Of a DNA stretch of 37,890 nt, positions 28,193-36,101 are shown piece by piece. The translations under genes were made by a program, and so were the position numbers. The notes beneath the pieces were generated by a model. The model worked only from the letters and a program-made list of their open reading frames with translations. It was not told the origin of the DNA and searched no databases. Origin of the DNA: Brevundimonas sp. UBA986 (lineage in GTDB: Bacteria > Pseudomonadota > Alphaproteobacteria > Caulobacterales > Caulobacteraceae); contig DBBK01000180.1 of assembly GCA_002292165.1 (NCBI GenBank), forward strand, positions 1-37,890, read 5' to 3'. Numbering within the stretch: position 1 is the first letter of the stretch; each line of letters opens with the position of its first letter.

Positions 28193-29316
28193 GTGACGTC
28201 GCCGCCCCCCTCTCCGCGGCCGATGAGATCGCCCTGACGGGATCGCGCCTTCCCGCGCTGATCGCCCTGGCCCAGGAGCCCTCCAGCGACAGCCGCCGCG
28301 CCCTGCTGCGCGAGCTGACCGACCACTTCTTCGGCTCGACCCTGCGCACCGCCAAGGAAGACGAACTCTACGGCTCGGTCCTGTCCGACCTGTCCGCCGA
28401 CATGGAGATCGCGGTTCGCAAGGAGCTGTCCAACCGCTTCTCGGCCCGCGCCGACGCCCCTCGCGCCCTCGTCCGGCGCCTGGCCAATGACGAGGCCGAG
28501 GTCGCCGACGCCGTCCTGCGCGCCTCGACCGTCCTGACCGAAGCCGATCTGCTCGGCGTCGTGCGTGTCCACGGCCAGGAGCATCTGCGCGCCGTCTCCA
28601 GCCGTCCGGAAGTGTCCGAGGCCGTCTCCGAAGTCATCGTCGAGCGCGGCGACGACGAAACCCTGGGCGCCCTGCTGCGCAACGACGGCGCCCGCCTGTC
28701 GCGCACGGCCTCCGAAACCGCCGTCGAGCGCGCCAAGGTCAATCCGGCGCTGCACGCCGCGACCGTCGAACGCAGCGCCCTGCCCGCCGACCTGCTCAAC
28801 GAGATGTATTTCGTCGTCGAGGCCCGGCTGCGCCAGCACATCCTCGAGACCAACGCCTCGATGGACCCGGTCCTGCTCGAGGCCGCCCTGACCGCCGGCC
28901 GGGCCCGCGTCGCCACCGAGGACGGCGTCTTCCCGGCCGACTATGCCGAAAGCCTGGCCTATGTTCAGGAACTGGCCGCCGCCAACCAGCTATCGCCCCA
29001 GATGCTGGCGCGCTTCCTGCGTTCGGGCTCGCGCACGCCCTTCCTGATCTCCCTCGCCCAGCTGGCGGACGTCGACTTCCACACCGCGCGCCAGATCATC
29101 GAGCGCCGCGAACTGGACGCCCTGGCCGTCATCTGCCGCGCCGCCGATCTGGATCGCGCCCTGTTCCTGACCTTCGCCGTGGTCATTCTTAACGACGACG
29201 GCGAGGCCATGGCCAAGGCGCACGGCTATGCCCGCCTCTACGCTGACCTGACCCGCGAACAGGCCAGCCGCACCCTGCGCTTCTGGCGCATGCGCCGCGG
29301 CGTTCAGGCGGCCTGA
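28189..29316 (+). CDS. DUF2336-domain protein
   Basis: This 375-residue, almost wholly helical protein belongs to the DUF2336 family of alphaproteobacteria, whose role is unknown. It is built of HEAT-like helical pairs: LLRELTDHFFGS, VLSDLSADMEIAVRKELSNRFS, LVRRLANDEAEVADAVLRAS, EHLRAVSSRPEVSEAVSEVIVERGDDETLGALLRNDGARLS. The second half has a DUF2336-like LAALVEISLAQLADVDFHTARQII-type repeat arrangement and ends YADLTREQASRTLRFWRMRRG. No catalytic motif is visible. A scaffold or protein-binding role is inferred from the fold only. It is coupled to the secreted Pro/Gln-rich gene upstream. A paralogue of the same family lies at 29971-31188 on the other strand, beyond mucR. Confidence 0.85.
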   Translation: MSDVAAPLSAADEIALTGSRLPALIALAQEPSSDSRRALLRELTDHFFGSTLRTAKEDELYGSVLSDLSADMEIAVRKELSNRFSARADAPRALVRRLANDEAEVADAVLRASTVLTEADLLGVVRVHGQEHLRAVSSRPEVSEAVSEVIVERGDDETLGALLRNDGARLSRTASETAVERAKVNPALHAATVERSALPADLLNEMYFVVEARLRQHILETNASMDPVLLEAALTAGRARVATEDGVFPADYAESLAYVQELAAANQLSPQMLARFLRSGSRTPFLISLAQLADVDFHTARQIIERRELDALAVICRAADLDRALFLTFAVVILNDDGEAMAKAHGYARLYADLTREQASRTLRFWRMRRGVQAA

Positions 29317-29330
29317 TCTGCAGACGAAAA

Positions 29331-29356
29331 CGCCCGCCTCCTTTCGGAAGCGGGCG
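29331..29356. terminator. Bidirectional terminator between DUF2336 gene and mucR
   Basis: CGCCCGC (29331-29337) pairs with GCGGGCG (29350-29356), with an inner TCC/GGA extension around a short loop. It is flanked by AAAA on the left and CTTC on the right, so the A-run gives a T-run for the reverse-strand mucR message. It lies between convergent genes. Confidence 0.75.
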
Positions 29357-29379
29357 CTTCAACCGATAAGTTCGGCGAA

Positions 29380-29808
29380 CTACTTCTTGCCGCGGGTCGC
29401 GCGGGCTGGCTTCCGGCCGCCCTGGCCCAGGCCCATCTGCTTGGCCAGGTCCGAACGCGCCTTGGCGTAGTTCGGGGCGACCATCGGATAGTCCTTGGGC
29501 AGGTTCCACTTGGCGCGATATTCTTCGGGGCTCATGTCGTACTTGGTGCGCAGGTGGCGCTTCAGCGACTTGAACTTGCGGCCGTCTTCCAGGCAGATCA
29601 GGAAGTCGGGGCTGATCGACTTGCGGACCGGAACCGCCGGTTCCTTGGGCTCGGGCTCGACTTCGACGACACCGGTGGAGACTGTCGACAGGGCGGCGTG
29701 AATATTGGCGATCAGCGCGGGCAGGTCGTTCGCCGCGACGCTGTTGTTGCCGACATAGGCCGACACGATGTCCGCCGTCATCTCCAGAAGTTCGCTCTTG
29801 TCGTCCAT
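29380..29808 (-). CDS. mucR: MucR/Ros-family transcriptional regulator
   Basis: This 142-residue DNA-binding protein has an N-terminal oligomerisation region (1-45), a Pro/Glu linker, and the MucR/Ros domain (about 64-125): ISPDFLICLEDGRKFKSLKRHLRTKY then MSPEEYRAKWNLP and YPMVAPNYAKARSDLAKQMGLG. In Ros itself zinc is held by Cys2His2. Here Cys72 and His85 remain, but the second Cys is Asp75 and the final His region reads KY. MucR proteins of Caulobacterales regulate cell-cycle and surface genes together with CtrA and SciP. The ATG at 29808 (MDDKSELLEM) is preferred to the longer frame reaching 29838. A basic tail (GGRKPARATRGKK) ends the protein. An ATCAC-N4-GTGAT palindrome upstream may be its own operator. 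Confidence 0.93.
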   Translation of the reverse strand: MDDKSELLEMTADIVSAYVGNNSVAANDLPALIANIHAALSTVSTGVVEVEPEPKEPAVPVRKSISPDFLICLEDGRKFKSLKRHLRTKYDMSPEEYRAKWNLPKDYPMVAPNYAKARSDLAKQMGLGQGGRKPARATRGKK

Positions 29809-29855
29809 ATTCGTCGTTTCCACTTGGCTAAACCCCATTGACGACTGACATCGCC

Positions 29856-29869
29856 ATCACAATCGTGAT
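29856..29869. promoter_or_regulatory. Palindrome upstream of mucR
   Basis: ATCAC (29856-29860), AATC, GTGAT (29865-29869) form an inverted repeat 48 bases before the mucR ATG. The repeat overlaps a GATTC (29867-29871), which fits the GANTC site methylated by the cell-cycle enzyme CcrM in Caulobacter. An operator role is inferred from position and symmetry only. Confidence 0.35.
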
Positions 29870-29970
29870 TCCGCCAATACTGACGTTCGTTCGGGAAAGC
29901 AATGGATGTCGATTTCTGGACGCCGCCTCGCCCGTTTTCTGTGTTTCGTCCGAGAAACGGGGAGTTCACA

Positions 29971-31188
29971 CTATCGGCCGAAGTTTTCCGCCAGGGCCAT
30001 CATCGCCGCGCGTTCAGGCGCTGAATATTCGTCCAGGGCTTCATTCTCACCCTCACGTATGGCCTTGAGCAGTGCGGGCGTCAGGGCAGAGGACAGCGAC
30101 CAGTTCCAGTAACGCAAAACCGTCTGGGCACGGTCGACCGCCAGCATCTCGAAGGTGATGCAGACACGGTCCCACACCGGATCAGCCGCCCCATCGGCCG
30201 TCGTCTCTGGCCGACGCATCGAACGCCACAGATTCAGCAGGTCGACCCGGCTCAGACCCGTCGCCTTGCACAGGATGGCCAGGGGCTCGCCGCCCGTGTC
30301 GCCCAGGATCTTGGCCCCGGTCAGCGGCTTGATCCCGGCCAGATACGCGATTTCCGAGGCGAGTTCGCGCGTCAGCCCACCCTGCCCCGCCACGGCGACG
30401 GCATGCTCCAGACTGTCATAGGGCGACTTGGCGATGGCGGCGCGGTTGCGCTGGCGGCGCTCGATGAACTGCAGGGCCTTGCGTGACACGGGGTCGGCCC
30501 AGCCCTCTTCGGCGGCCATGGCGAAGACGTCCTCGACGACCTCCTGCATGACCTCGCGCGAGACGGCGAAGCGCTGGAGGATGGTCTTGCGGTCCTCGGG
30601 ACTGCTCCACCAGAACATCACATAGGCCCCCGAAGGCCTCAGTTCGCTCCGACGCAGCAGATGGGCGCACAGACCCGGCGTTTGGCGACTCAGGCTGACG
30701 ATGCTCTCTACCGCCCCCTGTGAAATCCGCGCGGTCGTATTGCGCAGCAGGGCCTCGATCACCGCCGTTTCCTCGAACCCGACCAGGGTCTCGGCGACGA
30801 CCTCGGACAGGCCACGACGGCTGGCGATCAGGAAGCGGTGCTCGGGCCCGGCGTCGCGGGCGCAGGCCACCAGATCGGCGTCGGTCAGGGAGGCGCACTG
30901 TTCGATCAGCAGGCCGGCGATGGCCGGGTCGTCGCGCAGCAGCATCCGCGCCAGGCTGTTGGGCAGTTCCGACAGCGGGGCCAGCCGTTCGGCGACGCGC
31001 TTGCGCTCGCGTGGCTCGGCCAGCCTCAGCATCTCGACCAGCAGGTCGCCGGTCACCGCGCGCTCGAAGGCATTGATCCGGCTGGCGGGCAGGGAGACGA
31101 CGTCAGCCAGCCGCTTGAGCAGGGCGTGCCGGGCCCGGACCGCGGGCTGCGGCGCTTCGCCTTCAGGAATGACCGCAGGATCGGACAT
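29971..31188 (-). CDS. DUF2336-domain protein (second copy)
   Basis: This 405-residue helical-repeat protein is of the same family as the one at 28189. Shared themes are LVEMLRLAEPRERKRVAERLAPLSELPNSLARMLLRDDPAIAGLLIEQCASLTDADLV, then EHRFLIASRRGLSEVVAETLVGFEETAVIEALLRNTTARIS and LCAHLLRRSELRPSGAYVMFWW, which is the most conserved block in such proteins as I recall. The second half contains a GGLTRELASEIAYLAGIKPLTGAKILGDTGGEPLAILCKATGLSR repeat and ends FEMLAVDRAQTVLRYWNWSLS. The function is unknown. A GGTTAACC element lies about 25 bases upstream of the ATG. cysK ends 59 bp before its start, and mucR follows it on the same strand after 162 bp. Confidence 0.8.
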   Translation of the reverse strand: MSDPAVIPEGEAPQPAVRARHALLKRLADVVSLPASRINAFERAVTGDLLVEMLRLAEPRERKRVAERLAPLSELPNSLARMLLRDDPAIAGLLIEQCASLTDADLVACARDAGPEHRFLIASRRGLSEVVAETLVGFEETAVIEALLRNTTARISQGAVESIVSLSRQTPGLCAHLLRRSELRPSGAYVMFWWSSPEDRKTILQRFAVSREVMQEVVEDVFAMAAEEGWADPVSRKALQFIERRQRNRAAIAKSPYDSLEHAVAVAGQGGLTRELASEIAYLAGIKPLTGAKILGDTGGEPLAILCKATGLSRVDLLNLWRSMRRPETTADGAADPVWDRVCITFEMLAVDRAQTVLRYWNWSLSSALTPALLKAIREGENEALDEYSAPERAAMMALAENFGR

Positions 31189-31247
31189 GGTCGAAGGACC
31201 CTAGGCCGCGCCGGTTAACCGCTGATGACGCCTGTCAAAGCTCCCGA

Positions 31248-32222
<975 letters not shown>

Positions 32223-32328
32223 GGGGCGTCTCCGTCGTTCGAGGTCGTCTTCAGATAGGCCGCATACGCCGATCGCAAGGCGCGGCTAAGCGATTTCTGA
32301 TGGCCGCCATGCGAGATTTCGTGAGGCG

Positions 32329-33102
32329 TCAGTCCCGATCCGGTAGCCAGCCCGCCGCCTTCAGCCGCGCGACATGGGCGCGCGACACCGGCGCCTCCAG
32401 ACCGGTCTTCAGCTTCAGACGCAGATTGCGGCCGTCCTCGATCACGCCCTCGACCGCCCGTCGCGCCACCCACCACGAGCGGTGCACCTGCATCCCTTCG
32501 ATATCGCCGACCTCGGCCATGGCCTTGCCCAGCGGCATCAGGACCAGCATCGAGCCCTCAGCGGTGTGCAGCCGGACATAGTGGTCCTCCATCTGAAGCC
32601 CGATCAGGTCTCGGCCCAACCGCCCCGGCAACCGCCGCAGGATGACCGGCTCGCCCTTCACTTCCGCAGCTTCAGGCGCCGCCGTCCGCATCCGCAGCAC
32701 CGCATAGAGACCGACATAGATCAGGCCGATCAGCACCGACTGCCCGTACCATTCGACCCAGCCCACGGCGTGACGGATGCCGGGCCAGAACCCCATGGCG
32801 ATCAGTCGGCTGGCGACCGTCAGCGGCAGACTGCCCACGGCGACCAGCACCGGCAACCAGAGCCACAGCGGCAGCCGGACGCGGCGTGCATGGGGCCAGA
32901 GCCAGCGGATCGCGGCCCCGAACACCACGCCGCTCATCACGAAGACCAGGGTCCAGTAGACGATCCGCACCGGCAGGACGTCGTTGAAGAAGCTGCCGAA
33001 CGGCCCGACGACGCCCAGCACCACGCCGGTCGCCGCGCAGGCCGCCAGATCGACGGCCCAGGCGCGCGTCGTGTTCAATACTTCTGGCGTGGGTCGCGTC
33101 AT
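32329..33102 (-). CDS. Membrane-anchored LytTR transcriptional regulator
   Basis: This 257-residue protein has four hydrophobic segments (about 16-36, 47-69, 79-101 and 119-136) followed by a cytosolic LytTR DNA-binding domain (about 150-250): ILRRLPGRLGRDLIGLQMEDHYVRLHTAEGS, the GMQVHRSWWVARRAV core and LKLKTGLEAPVSRAHVARLKAAGW. Membrane LytTR regulators respond to envelope or quorum-type signals and often control a neighbouring gene. The ATG at 33102 (MTRPTPEVLN) is chosen; upstream extension to 33225 would run through a repeat-rich intergenic region. The divergent hydrolase gene and the direct repeats between them suggest local control. No kinase partner is adjacent. Confidence 0.9.
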   Translation of the reverse strand: MTRPTPEVLNTTRAWAVDLAACAATGVVLGVVGPFGSFFNDVLPVRIVYWTLVFVMSGVVFGAAIRWLWPHARRVRLPLWLWLPVLVAVGSLPLTVASRLIAMGFWPGIRHAVGWVEWYGQSVLIGLIYVGLYAVLRMRTAAPEAAEVKGEPVILRRLPGRLGRDLIGLQMEDHYVRLHTAEGSMLVLMPLGKAMAEVGDIEGMQVHRSWWVARRAVEGVIEDGRNLRLKLKTGLEAPVSRAHVARLKAAGWLPDRD

Positions 33103-33136
33103 CCCGACCCTTATAGCCGCGCTCTCAACCGACGGA

Positions 33137-33180
33137 ACCGTTCGCCGAACGACGCACCCGTTCGCCCATTGGCGAAACCG
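33137..33180. promoter_or_regulatory. LytTR-box-like direct repeats
   Basis: ACCGTTCGCC (33137-33146) and CCCGTTCGCC (33157-33166) recur with a 20-bp period, close to the two-turn spacing of LytTR sites. The first nearly matches the 9-bp LytTR pattern (A-C-C-G-T-T-N-G). A third copy lies inverted, GGCGAAACCG (33171-33180), so TTCGCC-CATT-GGCGAA is also a palindrome. The block sits 35 bases upstream of the LytTR gene and 60 bases upstream of the divergent hydrolase gene. Confidence 0.55.
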
Positions 33181-33239
33181 CAGTGGCGAGCCATCGCCGG
33201 ACACCGGAACAGGAGACGCCCTCAACCCCGGAACCGACC

Positions 33240-34232
33240 ATGCCTCAACCCGCCCCCTCGCCCCGAAGCCGGATCGCCTGCCTCGCCGGCTTCCTCCTGT
33301 TCGCCTTCATCCTTCTGGCCGTGATCGCCGGCCTGCCTCTCTCGGCTCACGCCCAGACTGACCGGCTCATCCCCGACCAGTCCTTCACCTTTCCCGGCGG
33401 CGCCGACGGCCCCATCGAGGCCGGAGTCTGGCTGCCCGCCACTCCCGCCGACGGAAAGCCGGTCCCGCTGATTGTCATCTCCCACGGCAACGGCGGCTGG
33501 TACCGCGGCCATCCCGATACGGCCCGCGCCCTCGCCGACGCCGGCTTTCTCGTCGCGGCCCTGACCCATCCGGGCGACAATTTCCGCGACCTCAGTCGCT
33601 CGACCCAACTGACCATGCGCGCGCCCCAGCTCAGCCGGCTGATCGACTATATGATCCGCGACTGGTCCGGACCGGTCGCCGTCGATCCGGACCACATCGG
33701 CGCCTTCGGCTTCTCGGCCGGCGGCTTCACCGTGACCTCGGCCATCGGCGGGGTGTCGGACGCCGTCGCCATCCGGGACCACTGCCTCACCCATCCGGAC
33801 TTCTTCGCCTGTCGCCTGCTGGCCCGACAGGGGATCGATATTTCGAACTGGCGGCCTGAGGCGCGCGACGACCGGATCAAGGCCGCCGTCATCGCTGCCC
33901 CGGCGCTCGGCTTCTCCTTCACCGGCGCCAGCCTCGCCTCGGTCCATATCCCGGTCCAGCTATGGCAGGCGGCGGAAGATGAAATCCTGCCCGCGCCCTG
34001 GAATGTCGAGCCGATCCGCGACCGACTGGGCGCCCGGCCGGAGTATCACCGCGTCGACGGGGCCATGCACTATGACTTCCTGCCGCCCTGCAGCCCCGGC
34101 ATGGCCACCGAACTGCCCGACCTGTGCCGCTCCTCCCCCGGCTTCGACCGCGCCGCCTTCCATCGCACCCTCAACGCCGAGGTCGTGCACTTCTTCGAGG
34201 AGGCCCTGAAATTCGAGGAGGCCCTGAAATAG
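33240..34232 (+). CDS. Secreted alpha/beta hydrolase (dienelactone-hydrolase/PAF-acetylhydrolase-like)
   Basis: This 330-residue protein has a signal peptide or N-terminal anchor (about 10-38, ending LSAHAQ). The oxyanion region VISHGNGGWYRGH is at about 79-91 and the nucleophile elbow GFSAGG at 157-162 (Ser159). It has a conserved-looking Cys pair region HCLTHPDFFACRLL, an acid candidate in WQAAEDEILPAPW, and a terminal His in GAMHYDFLPPCSP. This set resembles exported dienelactone-hydrolase-like esterases. The ATG at 33240 gives the signal peptide; an earlier GTG at 33183 would bury it. The last 12 codons are an 18-bp tandem duplication (34194-34211 and 34212-34229) giving FEEALK twice before the TAG. 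It is divergent from the membrane LytTR gene. Confidence 0.83.
   Translation: MPQPAPSPRSRIACLAGFLLFAFILLAVIAGLPLSAHAQTDRLIPDQSFTFPGGADGPIEAGVWLPATPADGKPVPLIVISHGNGGWYRGHPDTARALADAGFLVAALTHPGDNFRDLSRSTQLTMRAPQLSRLIDYMIRDWSGPVAVDPDHIGAFGFSAGGFTVTSAIGGVSDAVAIRDHCLTHPDFFACRLLARQGIDISNWRPEARDDRIKAAVIAAPALGFSFTGASLASVHIPVQLWQAAEDEILPAPWNVEPIRDRLGARPEYHRVDGAMHYDFLPPCSPGMATELPDLCRSSPGFDRAAFHRTLNAEVVHFFEEALKFEEALK
34194..34229 (+). repeat. 18-bp tandem duplication at the hydrolase 3' end
   Basis: TTCGAGGAGGCCCTGAAA occurs twice back to back, in frame, encoding FEEALKFEEALK directly before the stop codon. The copies are identical, so the duplication is recent or maintained. Confidence 0.95.
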
Positions 34233-34272
34233 GTGATGGCCCCCACCGAACTGGCCCCGACTTCATCCCTCG

Positions 34273-34301
34273 TTAACCATGATCCCGCATTCGTTAACGC
34301 C
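34273..34301 (+). promoter_or_regulatory. CtrA-box-like motifs upstream of fliI
   Basis: TTAACCAT at 34273-34280 equals the CtrA half-site known from Caulobacter, and a second CGTTAACG lies at 34292-34299. They are 17 bases apart rather than the 7 of a full TTAA-N7-TTAA site. They end only about a dozen bases before the fliI start. CtrA activates early flagellar operons including fliIJ in Caulobacter, which supports function. Confidence 0.55.
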
Positions 34302-34312
34302 TGTTCCCGGGT

Positions 34313-35662
34313 GTGAATTTGCGCAATCTCGTCGCCGCCGTCGAAGCCATCGACCCGCTGGTCGTGACCGGAAAGGTCGCCGGCGTCAGCGGTCTGCTGA
34401 TCGAGGCGCGGGGCGGCCTGTCGCGACTGGCCGTCGGGGCCCGGGCCGAGATCGTGCGGCGCGGCTCGACCGCCCTGCCCGCCGAGGTCGTCGGCTTCCG
34501 CGACTCCAAGGCCCTGCTGATGCCCTTCGGTCCGGTCGAGGGCGTGGCCCCCGGCGCCGACATCCGCATCATCGGCGAACAGGCCTCGGTCAGGCCGACG
34601 ACCGCCTGGCTCGGCCGCATCATCGACGCCTTCGGCAATCCGATCGACGGCAAGGGCCCCCTGCCCCAGGGCCCGGCGCCCTATCCCTTGCGCGCGTCGC
34701 CGCCACCGGCCCATTCGCGCGGACGGGTGGGCGAGCGTCTGGACCTCGGCGTCCGCTCGATGGACGTCTTCACCACCACCTGTCGCGGCCAGCGCCTCGG
34801 CATCTTCGCGGGCTCGGGCGTCGGCAAGTCGGTGCTGCTGTCCATGCTGGCCAAACAGGCGACCTGCGACGTGGTCGTGGTCGGGCTGATCGGCGAACGG
34901 GGCCGTGAAGTCCGCGAGTTCATTGAGGAAACCCTCGGCGAAGAAGGCCTTCGCCGCGCTGTCGTCGTGGTCGCCACCTCGGACGAGCCTGCCCTGAAGC
35001 GCCGCCAGTCGGCCTATATGACTCTGGCCATCGCCGAGTATTTCCGGGATCAGGACCTTGAGGTCCTGTGCCTGATGGACTCCGTCACCCGCTTCGCCAT
35101 GGCCCAGCGCGAGATCGGTCTGGCCGCCGGCGAGCCCCCGACCACCAAGGGCTATACGCCGACCGTCTTCACCGAACTGCCCAAGCTGCTGGAGCGGGCC
35201 GGGCCCGGGCCGATCCGCCCGGACGGCACCACGGCCGGGCCGATCACCGCCCTGTTCACCGTCCTGGTCGACGGCGGCGACCACGACGAACCCATCGCCG
35301 ACGCCGTACGCGGTATCCTCGACGGGCACATCGTCATGGACCGCAAGATCGCCGAGCGTGGCCGCTTCCCGGCCATCGACGTCCTGAAATCTGTCAGCCG
35401 GACCCTGCCCGGATGCCAGACCCCGCCCGAGCGCGAGTTGAACCGCCGCGCCCGCCAATGTTTGTCGGCCTATTCCTCGATGGAGGAGCTGATCAAGATC
35501 GGCGCCTATCGCGCGGGGGCCGACCCCATCACGGACAGGGCCATCGCCCTGAACCCCGCGCTGGAAGCTTTTCTGGGCCAGGACAAGGACGACGCCACGC
35601 GTCTTACCGATTCCTTTACCCGCCTGGAGGCAATCCTGAACCAGGGGATGGTGCAGTCGTAA
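34313..35662 (+). CDS. fliI: Flagellar export ATPase FliI
   Basis: This 449-residue ATPase powers and organises export of flagellar subunits through the type III apparatus. It is related to the F1 beta subunit. Walker A is GSGVGKS at 167-173 (IFAGSGVGKSVLLSML). GLIGERGREVREF follows, and Walker B is in VLCLMDSVTRFAMAQREIGLAAGEPP. The GYTPTVFTELPKLLERAGPG segment and the C-terminal PDRELNRRARQCLSAYSSMEELIKIGAYRAGADP region (read here with PERELN) distinguish FliI from ATP synthase. The GTG at 34313 lacks a clear ribosome binding site, and the CtrA-like boxes lie directly upstream, so the message may be leaderless or nearly so. fliJ follows after 28 bp. Confidence 0.96.
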   Translation: MNLRNLVAAVEAIDPLVVTGKVAGVSGLLIEARGGLSRLAVGARAEIVRRGSTALPAEVVGFRDSKALLMPFGPVEGVAPGADIRIIGEQASVRPTTAWLGRIIDAFGNPIDGKGPLPQGPAPYPLRASPPPAHSRGRVGERLDLGVRSMDVFTTTCRGQRLGIFAGSGVGKSVLLSMLAKQATCDVVVVGLIGERGREVREFIEETLGEEGLRRAVVVVATSDEPALKRRQSAYMTLAIAEYFRDQDLEVLCLMDSVTRFAMAQREIGLAAGEPPTTKGYTPTVFTELPKLLERAGPGPIRPDGTTAGPITALFTVLVDGGDHDEPIADAVRGILDGHIVMDRKIAERGRFPAIDVLKSVSRTLPGCQTPPERELNRRARQCLSAYSSMEELIKIGAYRAGADPITDRAIALNPALEAFLGQDKDDATRLTDSFTRLEAILNQGMVQS

Positions 35663-35690
35663 TCTGCACCGGTATTCGGAGAGACCGCTT

Positions 35691-36101
35691 ATGACCGCCT
35701 GGGCCCATTCCCTGATCCGTATCTCGAACTATGAGGTCGAGACGCTGCAGAAGCGTCTGGCCGAGATCAGCGAGCGCCGCGCCTCCGCCGAGATGCGTCT
35801 GGCCGTGCTGGACGCCGAGGTCGAGATCGAGCGCGAGCGCGCCCGCTCGGACGCCGCCGCCAACATGCTTCTGGGCGCCTATATGAACGGCTGGAAGGCG
35901 CGCAAGGGCGTCGCCGAGGCCGATCTGGTCACCCTCGACGCCGAGGAAGCCGGCGCCCGTGACGCCCTGACCGACGCCTTCGGCGAGCTGAAGAAGTTCG
36001 AACACGTCGCTGAAATGACCCGGCTGAACGCCATCGTCGCCGCCGGCAAGCGCGAAACCGCCGCCTTCGACGAAATGGGTCTGCGCCGCCGCGCCGGTTG
36101 A
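35691..36101 (+). CDS. fliJ: Flagellar export protein FliJ
   Basis: This 136-residue, almost entirely coiled-coil protein is identified by position behind fliI and by its length. FliJ is the central stalk-like partner of the FliI ring and helps couple export to energy. The helices YEVETLQKRLAEISERRASAEMRLAVLDAEVEIERERA and KKFEHVAEMTRLNAIVAAGKRETAAFDEMGLRRR form an antiparallel pair. FliJ is poorly conserved, so context carries most of the weight. GGAGAG precedes the ATG by eight bases. Its stop overlaps the next gene's ATG by one base (TGATG). Confidence 0.88.
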   Translation: MTAWAHSLIRISNYEVETLQKRLAEISERRASAEMRLAVLDAEVEIERERARSDAAANMLLGAYMNGWKARKGVAEADLVTLDAEEAGARDALTDAFGELKKFEHVAEMTRLNAIVAAGKRETAAFDEMGLRRRAG

